A stretch of 64,000 nucleotides of DNA from Solibacillus sp. R5-41 (GTDB taxonomy: Bacteria > Bacillota > Bacilli > Bacillales_A > Planococcaceae): NCBI RefSeq assembly GCF_002736105.1, contig NZ_CP024123.1:3836001-3900000 (forward strand), written 5' to 3'. Made by a program: the position numbers and the translations under genes. This document shows, piece by piece, positions 26,348-35,564 of the stretch; within the stretch, counting starts at the first letter, position 1, and each line of letters opens with the position of its first letter. The notes below the pieces were generated by a model. It ran no database searches, was not told the DNA's origin, and was given only the letters and a program-made list of their open reading frames with translations.

Positions 26348-27406
26348 ATGAAGAAAAAAGTATTAGAAGTAAATGACTTACGTATTAATTTCAAAACGTA
26401 CGCTGGTGTGGTCCAAGCCGTACGAGGTGTAAGCTTTGAATTATTCGAAGGCGAAACTTTAGCAATCGTTGGAGAATCTGGTTCTGGTAAATCTGTAACG
26501 AGTAACGCCTTAATGAAATTAATACCACAGCCTCCTGGTATTTATGCAGGCGGGCAAATTAATTTCAATGGCAAAGACATTATTCCTTTAACTGAAAAAG
26601 AAATGATGGCCGTTCGCGGAAATGATATCGCGATGATTTTCCAAGATCCAATGACTGCTTTAAACCCAACAATGCGTATCGGTAAGCAAATTACGGAAGT
26701 TTTATTAAAACATAAAAAAGTGACTTCACGTGACGCTGCAAAAGTACGTGCGATTGAATTGCTAGATCAAGTAGGGATTCCGTTCCCAGACAAACGTTAC
26801 CGAGCATACCCACATGAATTATCAGGTGGGATGCGTCAACGTGTTGTCATCGCGATAGCCCTTGCTGCAGATCCGAAGCTATTAATTGCGGACGAACCAA
26901 CAACAGCTTTAGATGTAACGATTCAAGCACAAATTTTAGAGTTAATGAAAGAAATCCAAAAGAAATCGAACACGTCGATTATTTTCATTACTCATGATTT
27001 AGGTGTAGTCGCGAATATCGCAGACCGCGTAGCCGTTATGTATGCAGGACAAATTGTCGAGTACGGAACAGTAGAGGATATTTTCTACAATCCAAAACAT
27101 CCTTATACTTGGGGCTTACTTGGCTCGATGCCGGATTTAAACAACAGCTCAGATGAATTACTACGTGCGATTCCAGGCTCTCCACCAAACTTAATCGATC
27201 CACCAAAAGGCGATGCATTTGCGGCTCGTAATGAACATGCAATGAAAATCGACTTTGAAATGGAACCGCCAATGTTTAAAGTATCGGATACTCATTCTGC
27301 AAAAACATGGCTTTTACATCCAGATGCACCAAAACTTCCACTTCCTGATGCAGTAGCACGCCGCATCGAAGGCTATGAACTGGAGGGCAAAACAAATGGC
27401 AAATAA
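26348..27406 (+). CDS. oppD: Oligopeptide ABC transporter ATPase OppD
   Basis: 352 residues from ATG at 26348, eight bases after GGAGAG; an in-frame GTG at 26339 overlaps that site and is unlikely. Walker A GESGSGKS, Q-loop FQDPMTALNPT, signature LSGGMRQR, Walker B LLIADEPTTALD, switch His in ITHDLG. The C-terminal extension after HPYTWGLLGSMPDL is the peptide-transporter type (oligo_HPY). Some relatives carry a 4Fe-4S Cys cluster there; none is seen here. Drives import by ATP hydrolysis with OppF. Confidence 0.93.
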   Translation: MKKKVLEVNDLRINFKTYAGVVQAVRGVSFELFEGETLAIVGESGSGKSVTSNALMKLIPQPPGIYAGGQINFNGKDIIPLTEKEMMAVRGNDIAMIFQDPMTALNPTMRIGKQITEVLLKHKKVTSRDAAKVRAIELLDQVGIPFPDKRYRAYPHELSGGMRQRVVIAIALAADPKLLIADEPTTALDVTIQAQILELMKEIQKKSNTSIIFITHDLGVVANIADRVAVMYAGQIVEYGTVEDIFYNPKHPYTWGLLGSMPDLNNSSDELLRAIPGSPPNLIDPPKGDAFAARNEHAMKIDFEMEPPMFKVSDTHSAKTWLLHPDAPKLPLPDAVARRIEGYELEGKTNGK

Positions 27407-28304
27407 GATTTTAGAAGTACAAGGCTTAAAGCAACATTTCGGTACAGCAAAAGAACCGATTAAAGCGATTGACGGCATTAGCTTTGATGTATATGAAGGG
27501 GAAACATTAGGATTAGTTGGAGAATCTGGCTGTGGTAAATCAACGACTGGTCGCTCTATTATCCGTCTTTATGACATTACAGAAGGCCAAATTATGTTCA
27601 AAGGTCGCAATATTTCAGAGCTAAAATCACGCAAAGATTTACTACAATTTAACCGTGAAATGCAAATGATTTTCCAAGATCCATATGCATCGTTAAACCC
27701 TCGTATGACAGCTGGTGAACTAATTGCAGAAAGCTTTGATATTCATGGCCTTTATAAAAATAAAGCAGAGCGTCGCGAGAAAGTTGGTTCATTACTTGAA
27801 TCAGTAGGTTTAACGCGTGAGCATGCAAACCGTTATGCCCATGAATTTTCTGGTGGTCAACGTCAGCGTATCGGAATTGCCCGTGCCCTTAGCTTAGATC
27901 CTAGCTTTATCATTGCGGATGAACCTATCTCAGCACTGGATGTTTCGATTCAAGCACAGGTTGTTAACTTATTGAAGCAACTTCAAAAAGAGCGCGGCTT
28001 AACATACTTATTTATTGCCCATGACCTATCAATGGTAAAATACATTTCAGATCGTATTGCGGTAATGTATCGTGGTAAAATTTTAGAGCTTGGCCAAGCG
28101 GATGAGATTTACAATAATCCAATTCACCCTTATACAAAATCATTACTATCAGCGGTTCCTCAGCCAAACCCTGAATATGAGCGCAATCGTGTACGTATTC
28201 CTTACAAACATACCGAGCACGATCCTGCTGCAAAAGTAATTGAAGCTCGCCCTGGTCACTTCGTCTTCGGTACAGAAGCACAAGCGAAAGAATGGGCTAA
28301 ATAA
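27396..28304 (+). CDS. oppF: Oligopeptide ABC transporter ATPase OppF
   Basis: 302 residues from ATG at 27396, behind GGAGGG; it overlaps oppD by 11 bases. Walker A GESGCGKST, Q-loop FQDPYASLNPRMT, signature FSGGQRQR, Walker B FIIADEPISALD, IAHDLSM, and the C-terminal HPYTKSLLSAVPQPNP. Second ATPase of the peptide importer and last gene of the operon, followed by a terminator. Confidence 0.93.
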   Translation: MANKILEVQGLKQHFGTAKEPIKAIDGISFDVYEGETLGLVGESGCGKSTTGRSIIRLYDITEGQIMFKGRNISELKSRKDLLQFNREMQMIFQDPYASLNPRMTAGELIAESFDIHGLYKNKAERREKVGSLLESVGLTREHANRYAHEFSGGQRQRIGIARALSLDPSFIIADEPISALDVSIQAQVVNLLKQLQKERGLTYLFIAHDLSMVKYISDRIAVMYRGKILELGQADEIYNNPIHPYTKSLLSAVPQPNPEYERNRVRIPYKHTEHDPAAKVIEARPGHFVFGTEAQAKEWAK

Positions 28305-28343
28305 AAAGAACACATCTCGTGTAAAACGGGATGTGTTCTTTTT
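28303..28343 (+). terminator. Terminator of the opp operon
   Basis: AAAAAGAACACATCTCG and CGGGATGTGTTCTTTTT form a long stem beginning in the stop codon region of oppF. Confidence 0.88.
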
Positions 28344-28350
28344 ACTGTAA

Positions 28351-28441
28351 TCAATTACGCCTTAGCGTAATTGCGTTCGGAATCAGCCGGAGGCTTCAAC
28401 TTTATTTAGCTGATTTTCAAACATCCGCTAAATAAAGTTAA
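28351..28441 (+). repeat. Intergenic palindromic repeat, copy 4
   Basis: Starts with the palindrome TCAATTACGCCTTAGCGTAA, continues GCGTTCGGAATCAGCCGGAG, and ends with a second stem, CAACTTTATTTAGC against GCTAAATAAAGTT. It lies between two very similar terminators (28303 and 28441), as if it had inserted with duplication of its flank. Confidence 0.7.
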
Positions 28442-28473
28442 GAAAACATCTCGTGTTATACGAGATATTTTCT
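28441..28473. terminator. Terminator between opp and the P5C dehydrogenase gene
   Basis: AGAAAACATCTCGT and ACGAGATATTTTCT form the stem; T-rich on the plus side. It probably ends the minus-strand rocA transcript and backs up the opp terminator. Confidence 0.65.
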
Positions 28474-28480
28474 TTTTGTA

Positions 28481-30025
28481 TTAGAATGTTTCTGAAGTTG
28501 TTTTTGCTTGCATGTGTAATGTTAAGTAGTCTGGACCGCCTGCTTTTGAATCCGTGCCTGACATATTGAAGCCACCAAATGGTTGATAACCTACAATAGC
28601 ACCTGTACAGCCACGGTTAAAGTATAAATTCCCAACATGGAACTCATCACGCGCATATTCTAAATTCATACGATTTGTCGTAATGACTGCACCTGTTAAA
28701 CCGTACTCAGTGTTATTTGCAATTGCAATCGCCTCTTCAAACGTATCCGCCTTTGTTATCGCTACTACTGGACCGAAAATTTCCTCCTGCATAATGCGTG
28801 CTTTTGGATCAACATCTGCAAATACAGTTGGATTAACAAAATAGCCCACTGTATCATCTGAAATGCCGCCTGCAATAAGGCGCCCTTCATTTTTACCAAT
28901 TTCAATGTATTCATTAATCTTTTTAAACGCTGCAGCATCAATAACTGTCGCCATAAAGTTCGATGGATTGACTGGGTCACCAATTGTAAGCTCATTCGTT
29001 AACTCTCCTACGCGAGCAACTACTTGGTCGTACACATCTTTTACAATGACAACACGTGAACAAGCAGAACATTTTTGGCCTGAGAAGCCGAATGCCGATT
29101 TGACAATTGATTGTGCTGCAAGCTCTAAATCCGCCTCTTTATCCACAACCATCGTATCTTTCCCGCCCATTTCAGCAATGACGCGTTTAATCCAAATTTG
29201 ACCTTCATTTAATTTAGATGCGCGCTCATTAATGCGTAAGCCGACATCGCGTGAACCTGTGAAGCTAATGAAACGTGTTTTCGGGTGATCTACTAAATAG
29301 TCCCCTACTTCAGCGCCACTTCCTGGGACAAAGTTAACAACCCCTGCTGGTAAGCCCGCTTCCTCAAGCACTTCAATAAATTTATAAGCGACTACTGGTG
29401 TTGTAGAAGCTGGTTTTAATAATACTGTATTCCCTGTTACAACTGCCGCAACAGTAGTGCCAGCCATGATTGCAAATGGGAAATTCCAAGGCGAGATTAC
29501 AATGCCAATCCCAAGTGGAATGTAATCATAACGATTGTATTCATTTGGACGGCTTTCTACTTTACGACCATCCTTCATTGCTAGCATTTGACGTCCGTAA
29601 TATTCTAGGAAATCAATTGCTTCTGCCGTATCAGCATCTGCTTCATTCCAAGGTTTCCCAGCTTCTTTTGTTAACCATGCCGAAAATTCATGTTTGCGTC
29701 GACGAATGATCGTTGCTGCCTTAAATAAAACATCCGCACGAATTTCAGGCTTTACCTTTTTCCATGATTGGAATGCTTTATCGGCTTCTTGCATTGCCTT
29801 TTCTGCTAAATCCTGTGAAGCTTTCGAAACAGAACCAATTACTTCAGTTTTATTTGCTGGGTTATATGAAACGATTTTATCTTCAGTTGTAATGCGCTCG
29901 CCACCAATAATGAGTGGATATTCCGCACCTAATTGTGATTCTACTTTTGCTAATGCCTCTAAATATGCGTTTTTATGTGCTTCTACCGAGAAATCTGTAA
30001 ATGGTTCATGTTTGTAATCTATCAT
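28481..30025 (-). CDS. rocA: L-glutamate gamma-semialdehyde (1-pyrroline-5-carboxylate) dehydrogenase
   Basis: 514 residues, GGAGG upstream. Aldehyde dehydrogenase motifs: [31 protein letters not shown], catalytic Glu in VIAEMGGKD, catalytic Cys in [12 protein letters not shown], and EIFGPVV. Start EPFTDF and length match RocA/PutC of bacilli. It oxidises P5C to glutamate with NAD, the second step of proline degradation. It is divergent from the regulator and proline dehydrogenase genes, so the cluster handles proline as carbon and nitrogen source. Confidence 0.94.
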   Translation of the reverse strand: MIDYKHEPFTDFSVEAHKNAYLEALAKVESQLGAEYPLIIGGERITTEDKIVSYNPANKTEVIGSVSKASQDLAEKAMQEADKAFQSWKKVKPEIRADVLFKAATIIRRRKHEFSAWLTKEAGKPWNEADADTAEAIDFLEYYGRQMLAMKDGRKVESRPNEYNRYDYIPLGIGIVISPWNFPFAIMAGTTVAAVVTGNTVLLKPASTTPVVAYKFIEVLEEAGLPAGVVNFVPGSGAEVGDYLVDHPKTRFISFTGSRDVGLRINERASKLNEGQIWIKRVIAEMGGKDTMVVDKEADLELAAQSIVKSAFGFSGQKCSACSRVVIVKDVYDQVVARVGELTNELTIGDPVNPSNFMATVIDAAAFKKINEYIEIGKNEGRLIAGGISDDTVGYFVNPTVFADVDPKARIMQEEIFGPVVAITKADTFEEAIAIANNTEYGLTGAVITTNRMNLEYARDEFHVGNLYFNRGCTGAIVGYQPFGGFNMSGTDSKAGGPDYLTLHMQAKTTSETF

Positions 30026-30090
30026 TTATCATTACCTCCGATGGTTAGTGCATTATTTTTTTGCGCCTTATAAAACGCTTACAAGTTTAA

Positions 30091-30113
30091 TTGTGCAATA
30101 TTTCATTGCTTAA
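30091..30113. promoter_or_regulatory. Candidate operator between rocA and the divergent regulator
   Basis: GCAATATTTCATTGC (30095-30109) is a short inverted repeat in the 160-base divergent spacer. A Fis-type regulator encoded next door could bind it. Visible symmetry only; binding inferred. Confidence 0.3.
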
Positions 30114-30194
30114 ATCAATATATTTTTCTGATTAATTAAAATTGTCTTACTCTAGATACTCCATGCTAAGATATATGTAAGGGGGTTGCACCGT

Positions 30195-31490
30195 ATGAAA
30201 CAACTTGATATTACAAATGTTTTTGAATTTATTACAGAAAAAATCGACATGGGGCTTTGTGCGATTGATGATAGTGGTCGTGTTATCGTCTTCAACAAAA
30301 AAATGCGCGAACTTACAGGTGAGTCACTCGAGCAAGTGACACACCGCTTTGTCTCGCAATCACTTGACTTTAATTTAGAGCAAAACATGCTGCAAAAGGT
30401 TTTTGCCTCTGGACAGGCAATTAGTCACGTGAAGCAAACTTTTTGGAATGAAAACGGTGAAGAAGTATCCCTGATTAATGATTATTATCCTTTTACCCTT
30501 AATGACGGGACGAAAATCGCCATCCAATTTTCACGTGATGTGACGCAACAGGAATTTTTAATGGACAGACCGCTCAGCCGTTATGGTGCCCCATTAACGT
30601 TTGATATTATTACCGCTGTTTCAAAATCGATGAAGCAAGTCATTCAACAGGCGAAAATTGCGGCTTTCGGCAGAATTCCTGTTATGCTTGTTGGGGAATC
30701 AGGAACAGGAAAAGATATGATTGCAGAGGGCATTCATCATGAGCTTGTCGAAAAAAACGATCGCTTTATTACGCTCATTTGCCGTCGCAACGAGGAAACG
30801 CTACTTACACAAATAGAAAAATATATTGCAGAAGAAAAGAAATATACGTTCTTTGCTGAAAGAATCGAATATTTATCCATGCCTGCCCAGGAACGCATTA
30901 TTGAATTATTAGAATCCTACCAAGATCGCCATCATGTATTCATTGCTAGCATTGGTGAGGATCCAATCGATTTAATTCAAAATGGACGCCTTTCTAAAAA
31001 CCTTTATTATTTATTTTCTAACTTAACCATTCAAGTCCCATCATTGCGTGAACGTCGCGAAGATATTAAGCCGTTTATCGATGATTATTTTGCCCGTCGA
31101 CGCAGTAACTACGGCATTCATATAAAAGGTTTAGCACCGGAAGTAGAGGAGCTCTTTCTTACATATGATTGGCCAGGCAATTTAAAAGAGCTTGAGGTTT
31201 TACTAGATGATATTAGCGCATTGCTGACAAATGAGGATTTTGTTGATATGACGCTCGTTCCTGCTTATTTCAAATGGAAACTGAATAAAGCACAGCCGAT
31301 TTCACATGATACAGCCAATCTTTTTGACTTTTCTCATCAAGAATTACAGCCCCTTGATGAATATATGCGAAAAGTGGAGGATCATTATATCCAATATGCA
31401 CTGCAATTAAATGACGGCAATATTTCTCAAACAGCCAAGTCCCTCGGCATTCACCGCCAAGGCTTACAATATCGCTTGAAACGAAAATAA
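30195..31490 (+). CDS. PAS/AAA+/Fis-type regulator of proline use, degenerate sigma-54-activator fold
   Basis: 431 residues from ATG at 30195 (AAGGGGG upstream; a TTG at 30186 sits on the ribosome site). PAS-like sensor about 10-115; AAA+ region about 130-350 with intact Walker A GESGTGKD (167-174); Fis-type HTH at the end (NISQTAKSLGIHRQGLQYRL). The GAFTGA loop that contacts sigma-54 is absent, the segment between it and Walker B is about 20 residues too short, and the usual GTLFLDE is YTFFAER, so the Walker B Asp is lost. LREREDI-like VPSLRERRED remains. It probably controls rocA and the proline genes with ordinary sigma-A polymerase; that role comes from context. Confidence 0.82.
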   Translation: MKQLDITNVFEFITEKIDMGLCAIDDSGRVIVFNKKMRELTGESLEQVTHRFVSQSLDFNLEQNMLQKVFASGQAISHVKQTFWNENGEEVSLINDYYPFTLNDGTKIAIQFSRDVTQQEFLMDRPLSRYGAPLTFDIITAVSKSMKQVIQQAKIAAFGRIPVMLVGESGTGKDMIAEGIHHELVEKNDRFITLICRRNEETLLTQIEKYIAEEKKYTFFAERIEYLSMPAQERIIELLESYQDRHHVFIASIGEDPIDLIQNGRLSKNLYYLFSNLTIQVPSLRERREDIKPFIDDYFARRRSNYGIHIKGLAPEVEELFLTYDWPGNLKELEVLLDDISALLTNEDFVDMTLVPAYFKWKLNKAQPISHDTANLFDFSHQELQPLDEYMRKVEDHYIQYALQLNDGNISQTAKSLGIHRQGLQYRLKRK

Positions 31491-31503
31491 ATTGTTTCGC
31501 ATT

Positions 31504-31547
31504 AATAAAATCAACATTTTGATTTAGGTCAAAATGTTGATTTTATT
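31504..31547 (+). terminator. Terminator of the regulator gene
   Basis: Nineteen-base perfect inverted repeat: AATAAAATCAACATTTTGA (31504-31522) and its complement (31529-31547), loop TTTAGG, then TTG. Strong in both directions. Confidence 0.9.
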
Positions 31548-31552
31548 TTGCG

Positions 31553-31813
31553 TTTCGAAGTAATTTTTATGTCATAGAACAACACTTTTACTTAGAACTG
31601 CAAAATTTCTTTGCATCAATTCTTAATTTTACGACATTTCCCATTCTTTATTATTCCAGTAAAAAAAAATACACTAAAAAACCCCTTGATATTACACAAT
31701 TTCTCCATATTGAAGTTAGAAAATTCTAAATTAGTGTTTCCTTTTTTTATTTTTTTACTATATACTCACTTCAACGTTAACATAACATTAAAATCATAGG
31801 GGGTTGCTTAAAT
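31553..31813. other. Upstream region of proline dehydrogenase
   Basis: Very AT-rich, no frame. TTAGAAAATTCTAA near 31714 is a perfect 14-base palindrome and may be an operator. GGGGG lies nine bases before the ATG at 31814. Confidence 0.35.
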
Positions 31814-32788
31814 ATGACGTTAAAAGATTTTTTTATCGCACTTTCAGAGAACCAAACTTTAAATTCTGTTGCTCAAAAATATGGTTTTAAACTTGGAGCG
31901 CAAAGTGTCGTTGCAGGTACAAATATCGACGAAGTGGTCGAAAGCATTAAAGAATTAAATGCACTAGGTATTTCATGTACGGTTGATAATTTAGGTGAAT
32001 TTGTTTTTGAAAAATCTGCTGCACTTGAGGCGAAGCAACAAATCTTAGCGGTTATCGATCGCATTCATACTGAAAATTTACAAGCTCATATTTCATTAAA
32101 ACCATCACAACTAGGCTTAGATATTGATTATGATTTTTGTTTTGAAAACTTAGAAGAGATTGTTTCGGCCGCAAATAATTATCAAATTTTTGTCAATTTC
32201 GACATGGAAAACTATGCACGTCTTCACCCTTCTTTCCAGCTACTTGAAAAATTAAGCGAGCACTATAATAACATTGGTACAGTTATTCAGTCGTATTTCT
32301 TCGAGTCAGATGAAAACGTAGATCGCTATAAAGACTACCGTTTACGACTTGTAAAGGGTGCTTATAAAGAAGATCACTCTGTTGCCTATCAAGCAAAGGA
32401 AGAGATTGATCGTAAATATATCGAGCACATTGAATATCATTTATTGCATGGGAAATTTACATCCATTGCAACGCATGATCACCATGTCATTAATCATGTA
32501 AAACAGTTTGTAAAAAAACATAATATTCCAAATGAAAAATTTGAATTCCAAATGCTTTATGGTTTCCGTAAAGAGCTACAACTAGAACTTGCACAAGAAG
32601 GCTATAACTTCTGTACGTATGTTCCTTTTGGTCATGATTGGTACGGTTACTTTATGCGTCGACTTGCTGAGCGCCCGCAAAATCTTTCGCTTGTTTCAAA
32701 GCAAGTTTTCAATAAAAAATCGAATACAATCCTTGCTGTTGCAGCTGGTGCCTTCTTGCTAGGACGCATGACAAAAAGAAAAAAATAG
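31814..32788 (+). CDS. Proline dehydrogenase with a C-terminal hydrophobic tail
   Basis: 324 residues. The FAD-binding barrel motifs are present: LSCTVDNLGE-like strand near 55, FVNFDMENYAR, RLRLVKGAYKE and the proline-binding signature YGYFMRRLAERPQN at about 277-290. It oxidises proline to P5C, feeding RocA; PutP follows to import proline. Unlike the usual FadM/PutB ending, the protein continues NKKSNTILAVAAGAFLLGR to MTKRKK. This hydrophobic segment with a basic end could be a membrane anchor, useful for passing electrons to quinone. The tail function is inferred. Confidence 0.9.
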   Translation: MTLKDFFIALSENQTLNSVAQKYGFKLGAQSVVAGTNIDEVVESIKELNALGISCTVDNLGEFVFEKSAALEAKQQILAVIDRIHTENLQAHISLKPSQLGLDIDYDFCFENLEEIVSAANNYQIFVNFDMENYARLHPSFQLLEKLSEHYNNIGTVIQSYFFESDENVDRYKDYRLRLVKGAYKEDHSVAYQAKEEIDRKYIEHIEYHLLHGKFTSIATHDHHVINHVKQFVKKHNIPNEKFEFQMLYGFRKELQLELAQEGYNFCTYVPFGHDWYGYFMRRLAERPQNLSLVSKQVFNKKSNTILAVAAGAFLLGRMTKRKK

Positions 32789-32879
32789 CAGCTGGGTGCT
32801 ACTAAATTTTGCGTTGAACGGGTATAAAGATACATGATACACTTAGCAGATTCTTATTAATATTTAAGGAGCTGTTATT

Positions 32880-34367
32880 ATGTCAGAATATAGCTATCAA
32901 CTTTTAGCTATTATCATTTATATGATTGCCATGCTTGGAATTGGCTGGTATGCATTTCGTAAAACTAGTAGTTTAACAGATTATATGTTAGGTGGTCGTG
33001 GGCTTGGTGCTACTGTTACCGCACTTAGCGCAGGGGCGGCGGATATGTCGGGTTGGCTTTTAATGGGCTTACCTGGTGCCATTTATGTTTCGGGTTTAGT
33101 TGAAGCATGGATTGCAATCGGTTTAACAATTGGAGCTTATTTAAACTGGTTACTTGTAGCACCTCGCTTACGTGTCTATACACAAGTTTCAAATGACTCG
33201 ATTACAATACCGAGTTATTTAGACAACCGTTTACGCGATAATACGAAACTACTGCGTATCGCTTCTGGAATTATCATTTTAGTGTTCTTTACTTTCTATG
33301 TATCTTCCGGAATGGTTTCAGGCGGGAAATTTTTTGAAAGTTCATTTGGAATGGACTATCATACAGGGCTATTATTCGTTTCAGCTGTTGTTGTAGCCTA
33401 TACTTTATTTGGTGGCTTTTTAGCGGTTAGTTATACCGATGTTATCCAAGGACTAATCATGGTCATCACATTAATCGCCGTTCCTGTATTCGGTATATTT
33501 TTAACAGGTGGCCTTGGTGATACACTAGATTCGATTAAAGAAGTAAATCCAGATATGCTAAGTTTATTACCAGCTACTGCTACTGCTGCCGGTATCATTT
33601 CATCGGTTGCTTGGGGTCTTGGTTATTTTGGTCAACCTCATATTATCGTACGTTTCATGGCGATTTCTTCCGTTAAAGAAGTGAAAAGTGCACGTCGCAT
33701 TGGAATTGGCTGGATGATTTTCAGTTTACTTGGTGCCCTATCGACTGCATTAGTAGGGGTTGCTTACTTCCAACAACAAGGAATCGAATTAAAGGATAGT
33801 GAAACTGTATTTATCGTATTAGGACAAATTTTATTCCATCCGTTTATTGCAGGGGTTATTTTAGCGGCGATTTTAGCGGCTGTTATGAGTACGATTTCTT
33901 CTCAATTGATCGTGACATCTTCTGCACTTATTGAGGACATATATAAAGCATTATTTAATAAGTCTGCATCGGATAAACACTATGTATTTTTAGGTCGTAT
34001 GGCTGTACTTTTAGTTTCTATTTTCGCTTCTTTCGTTGCTTGGAATCCTGAGAGTACTATTTTAGGGCTTGTTGCATTTGCATGGGCTGGTTTCGGTGCT
34101 GCCTTTGGTCCAATTATTTTACTATCGTTATTCTGGAAAAAGCTGACGAATTACGGAGCACTTTCAGGTATGGTTGCGGGTGCATTAGTGGCATTCATCT
34201 GGGGTCGTACACCAAGCTTATCTAGCATGCTCTACGAAATCGTACCTGGCTTCATCATTTGTTTAATTGTTGCCTTTATTGTAAGTTTAGCTACTTATAA
34301 ACATAATGCAGAAATTGAACAAGAGTTTGAAGAAACACAACGCATTTTAAAACAAGAACGCGAATAG
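32880..34367 (+). CDS. putP: Sodium/proline symporter PutP
   Basis: 495 residues, AAGGAG upstream. Thirteen-helix SSS family; GRGLGATVTALSAGAADMSG, GLVEAWIAIGLTIGAYLNW and the sodium-site segment AAVMSTISSQLIVTSSA identify a PutP/OpuE-type proline transporter. The gene follows proline dehydrogenase by 91 bases and likely shares its transcript. It imports proline with sodium at the membrane. OpuE, used for osmoprotection, is the alternative, but the catabolic neighbours favour PutP. Confidence 0.93.
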   Translation: MSEYSYQLLAIIIYMIAMLGIGWYAFRKTSSLTDYMLGGRGLGATVTALSAGAADMSGWLLMGLPGAIYVSGLVEAWIAIGLTIGAYLNWLLVAPRLRVYTQVSNDSITIPSYLDNRLRDNTKLLRIASGIIILVFFTFYVSSGMVSGGKFFESSFGMDYHTGLLFVSAVVVAYTLFGGFLAVSYTDVIQGLIMVITLIAVPVFGIFLTGGLGDTLDSIKEVNPDMLSLLPATATAAGIISSVAWGLGYFGQPHIIVRFMAISSVKEVKSARRIGIGWMIFSLLGALSTALVGVAYFQQQGIELKDSETVFIVLGQILFHPFIAGVILAAILAAVMSTISSQLIVTSSALIEDIYKALFNKSASDKHYVFLGRMAVLLVSIFASFVAWNPESTILGLVAFAWAGFGAAFGPIILLSLFWKKLTNYGALSGMVAGALVAFIWGRTPSLSSMLYEIVPGFIICLIVAFIVSLATYKHNAEIEQEFEETQRILKQERE

Positions 34368-34380
34368 TATTTTTGAAATA

Positions 34381-34432
34381 AGAGTATTCATCGGCTTTCG
34401 AAATGGAGCCGTGAATACTCTTTTTATTTTTT
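34381..34432 (+). terminator. Terminator of putP
   Basis: AGAGTATTCAtCGGCT and AGCCGTGAATACTCT pair with one bulge, followed by TTTTTATTTTTT. Confidence 0.9.
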
Positions 34433-34489
34433 AATGAAGATTCTTATGAAGTGTGGGCTTGTGGCAAATGCGTCAAGACCACCATTTTT

Positions 34490-35350
34490 CTAAAATAACG
34501 CTGCCCCTATTAAACCAGCATTTCCTTTGTTTATACTTGCTTGTATGCGTCCTTTTTTATGTTCAAAAAAGGGCAATGTGAAGTAAGCATCCACCTTCTC
34601 CGCAATTTCCTTTACCATTTGTGGATGATGGTTCATAACACCTCCACCAAGGACAATAACATGGGGGTCGAGTAACATTAAAAACGTATGAATTTTATGT
34701 GCAACCTCTTCTTGCCAAGTTTGGATAACCGGCATAATAAGCGGATCATTTTTATAATAGCGCTCGAAAAATTGTTCGAGCGTTGCATCATCACCTGTTT
34801 TTTCTTGCATCATTTTTTGTAGTGCAGGTCCTGATCCCATCCACTCTAAATACTCTCCTTCACGCGTTAAGGAAAATCCAACTTCTCCTGGTATACCTGC
34901 GCCGCGCAAAATCTTCCCATCATGAATTGTACAGCAAGCAATTCCGGTACTAATGGTCATATAAATCATCGTTTCTTTCTGAAAATGACGGATTTTATAT
35001 TCACCATTTGCTGCTGTGGTCATATCCGTTTCCATTTTAATTTCCACATTCGGGTAGTGTGCCTGCAATTTATCGACGAGCGGGAATTGACGCCACGGTA
35101 AATTTTGTTGATAGATGACGAGTCCCTTCTCAATATCGAGGACACCTGGTAAACCTACTGAAACCTTTGTCACGTCACCTAACTCATTTTCAAGCATGCT
35201 CTGAAAACCATCAATCATTGCCTTGAATAACGCATCAGATTGCTGCGGGCTTTTCACTTCTATTTGTTTAACGAGCTTTTCCGGCTCCTCTACTTTCGAT
35301 ATTGCGAGCGCTAATTTTGTCCCACCTATATCACCACTTAAAATCCACAT
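34490..35350 (-). CDS. ROK-family sugar kinase-like protein lacking the zinc motif
   Basis: 286 residues from ATG at 35350 (AGGTG six bases upstream); a GTG at 35359 overlaps that site. ATP site SGDIGGTKLALAIS at the start, VSVGLPGVLD near 68, and YMTISTGIACCTIHDGKILR near 129. The conserved GEVG is followed by FSLTREGEYLEWMGSGPAL where ROK proteins have GH...CxCGxxGCxE, so the zinc-binding His and Cys residues are missing. It could be a glucokinase or other sugar kinase of the zinc-free type, or a repressor-like relative without HTH. Single gene between putP and GNAT. Confidence 0.78.
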   Translation of the reverse strand: MWILSGDIGGTKLALAISKVEEPEKLVKQIEVKSPQQSDALFKAMIDGFQSMLENELGDVTKVSVGLPGVLDIEKGLVIYQQNLPWRQFPLVDKLQAHYPNVEIKMETDMTTAANGEYKIRHFQKETMIYMTISTGIACCTIHDGKILRGAGIPGEVGFSLTREGEYLEWMGSGPALQKMMQEKTGDDATLEQFFERYYKNDPLIMPVIQTWQEEVAHKIHTFLMLLDPHVIVLGGGVMNHHPQMVKEIAEKVDAYFTLPFFEHKKGRIQASINKGNAGLIGAALF

Positions 35351-35564
35351 ACACTTCACCTGCTTTACAAAAATACCGTACTGTTGCCAAATTTTATAAC
35401 CATGCTTTTCAAAAAAGTTTATAATAAAGCCAACTGTCGAACCTATCCCCGTTGCATTTTTTGAAATGTAATCGTCATTTACTTTAGATTACATAAAAAG
35501 GTAATAAACTCAAGTCCATTTAAATAAAAGAGTAAACAGGGCTTGATTTGCCTGCCCACCTTTT

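Noticed and set aside
22596-28304. The opp-type transporter as the uptake system for a staphylopine-like metallophore
   Set aside because: Sequence motifs are those of ordinary oligopeptide transporters, the locus is 7 kb from the synthase-like gene and other conserved genes lie between.
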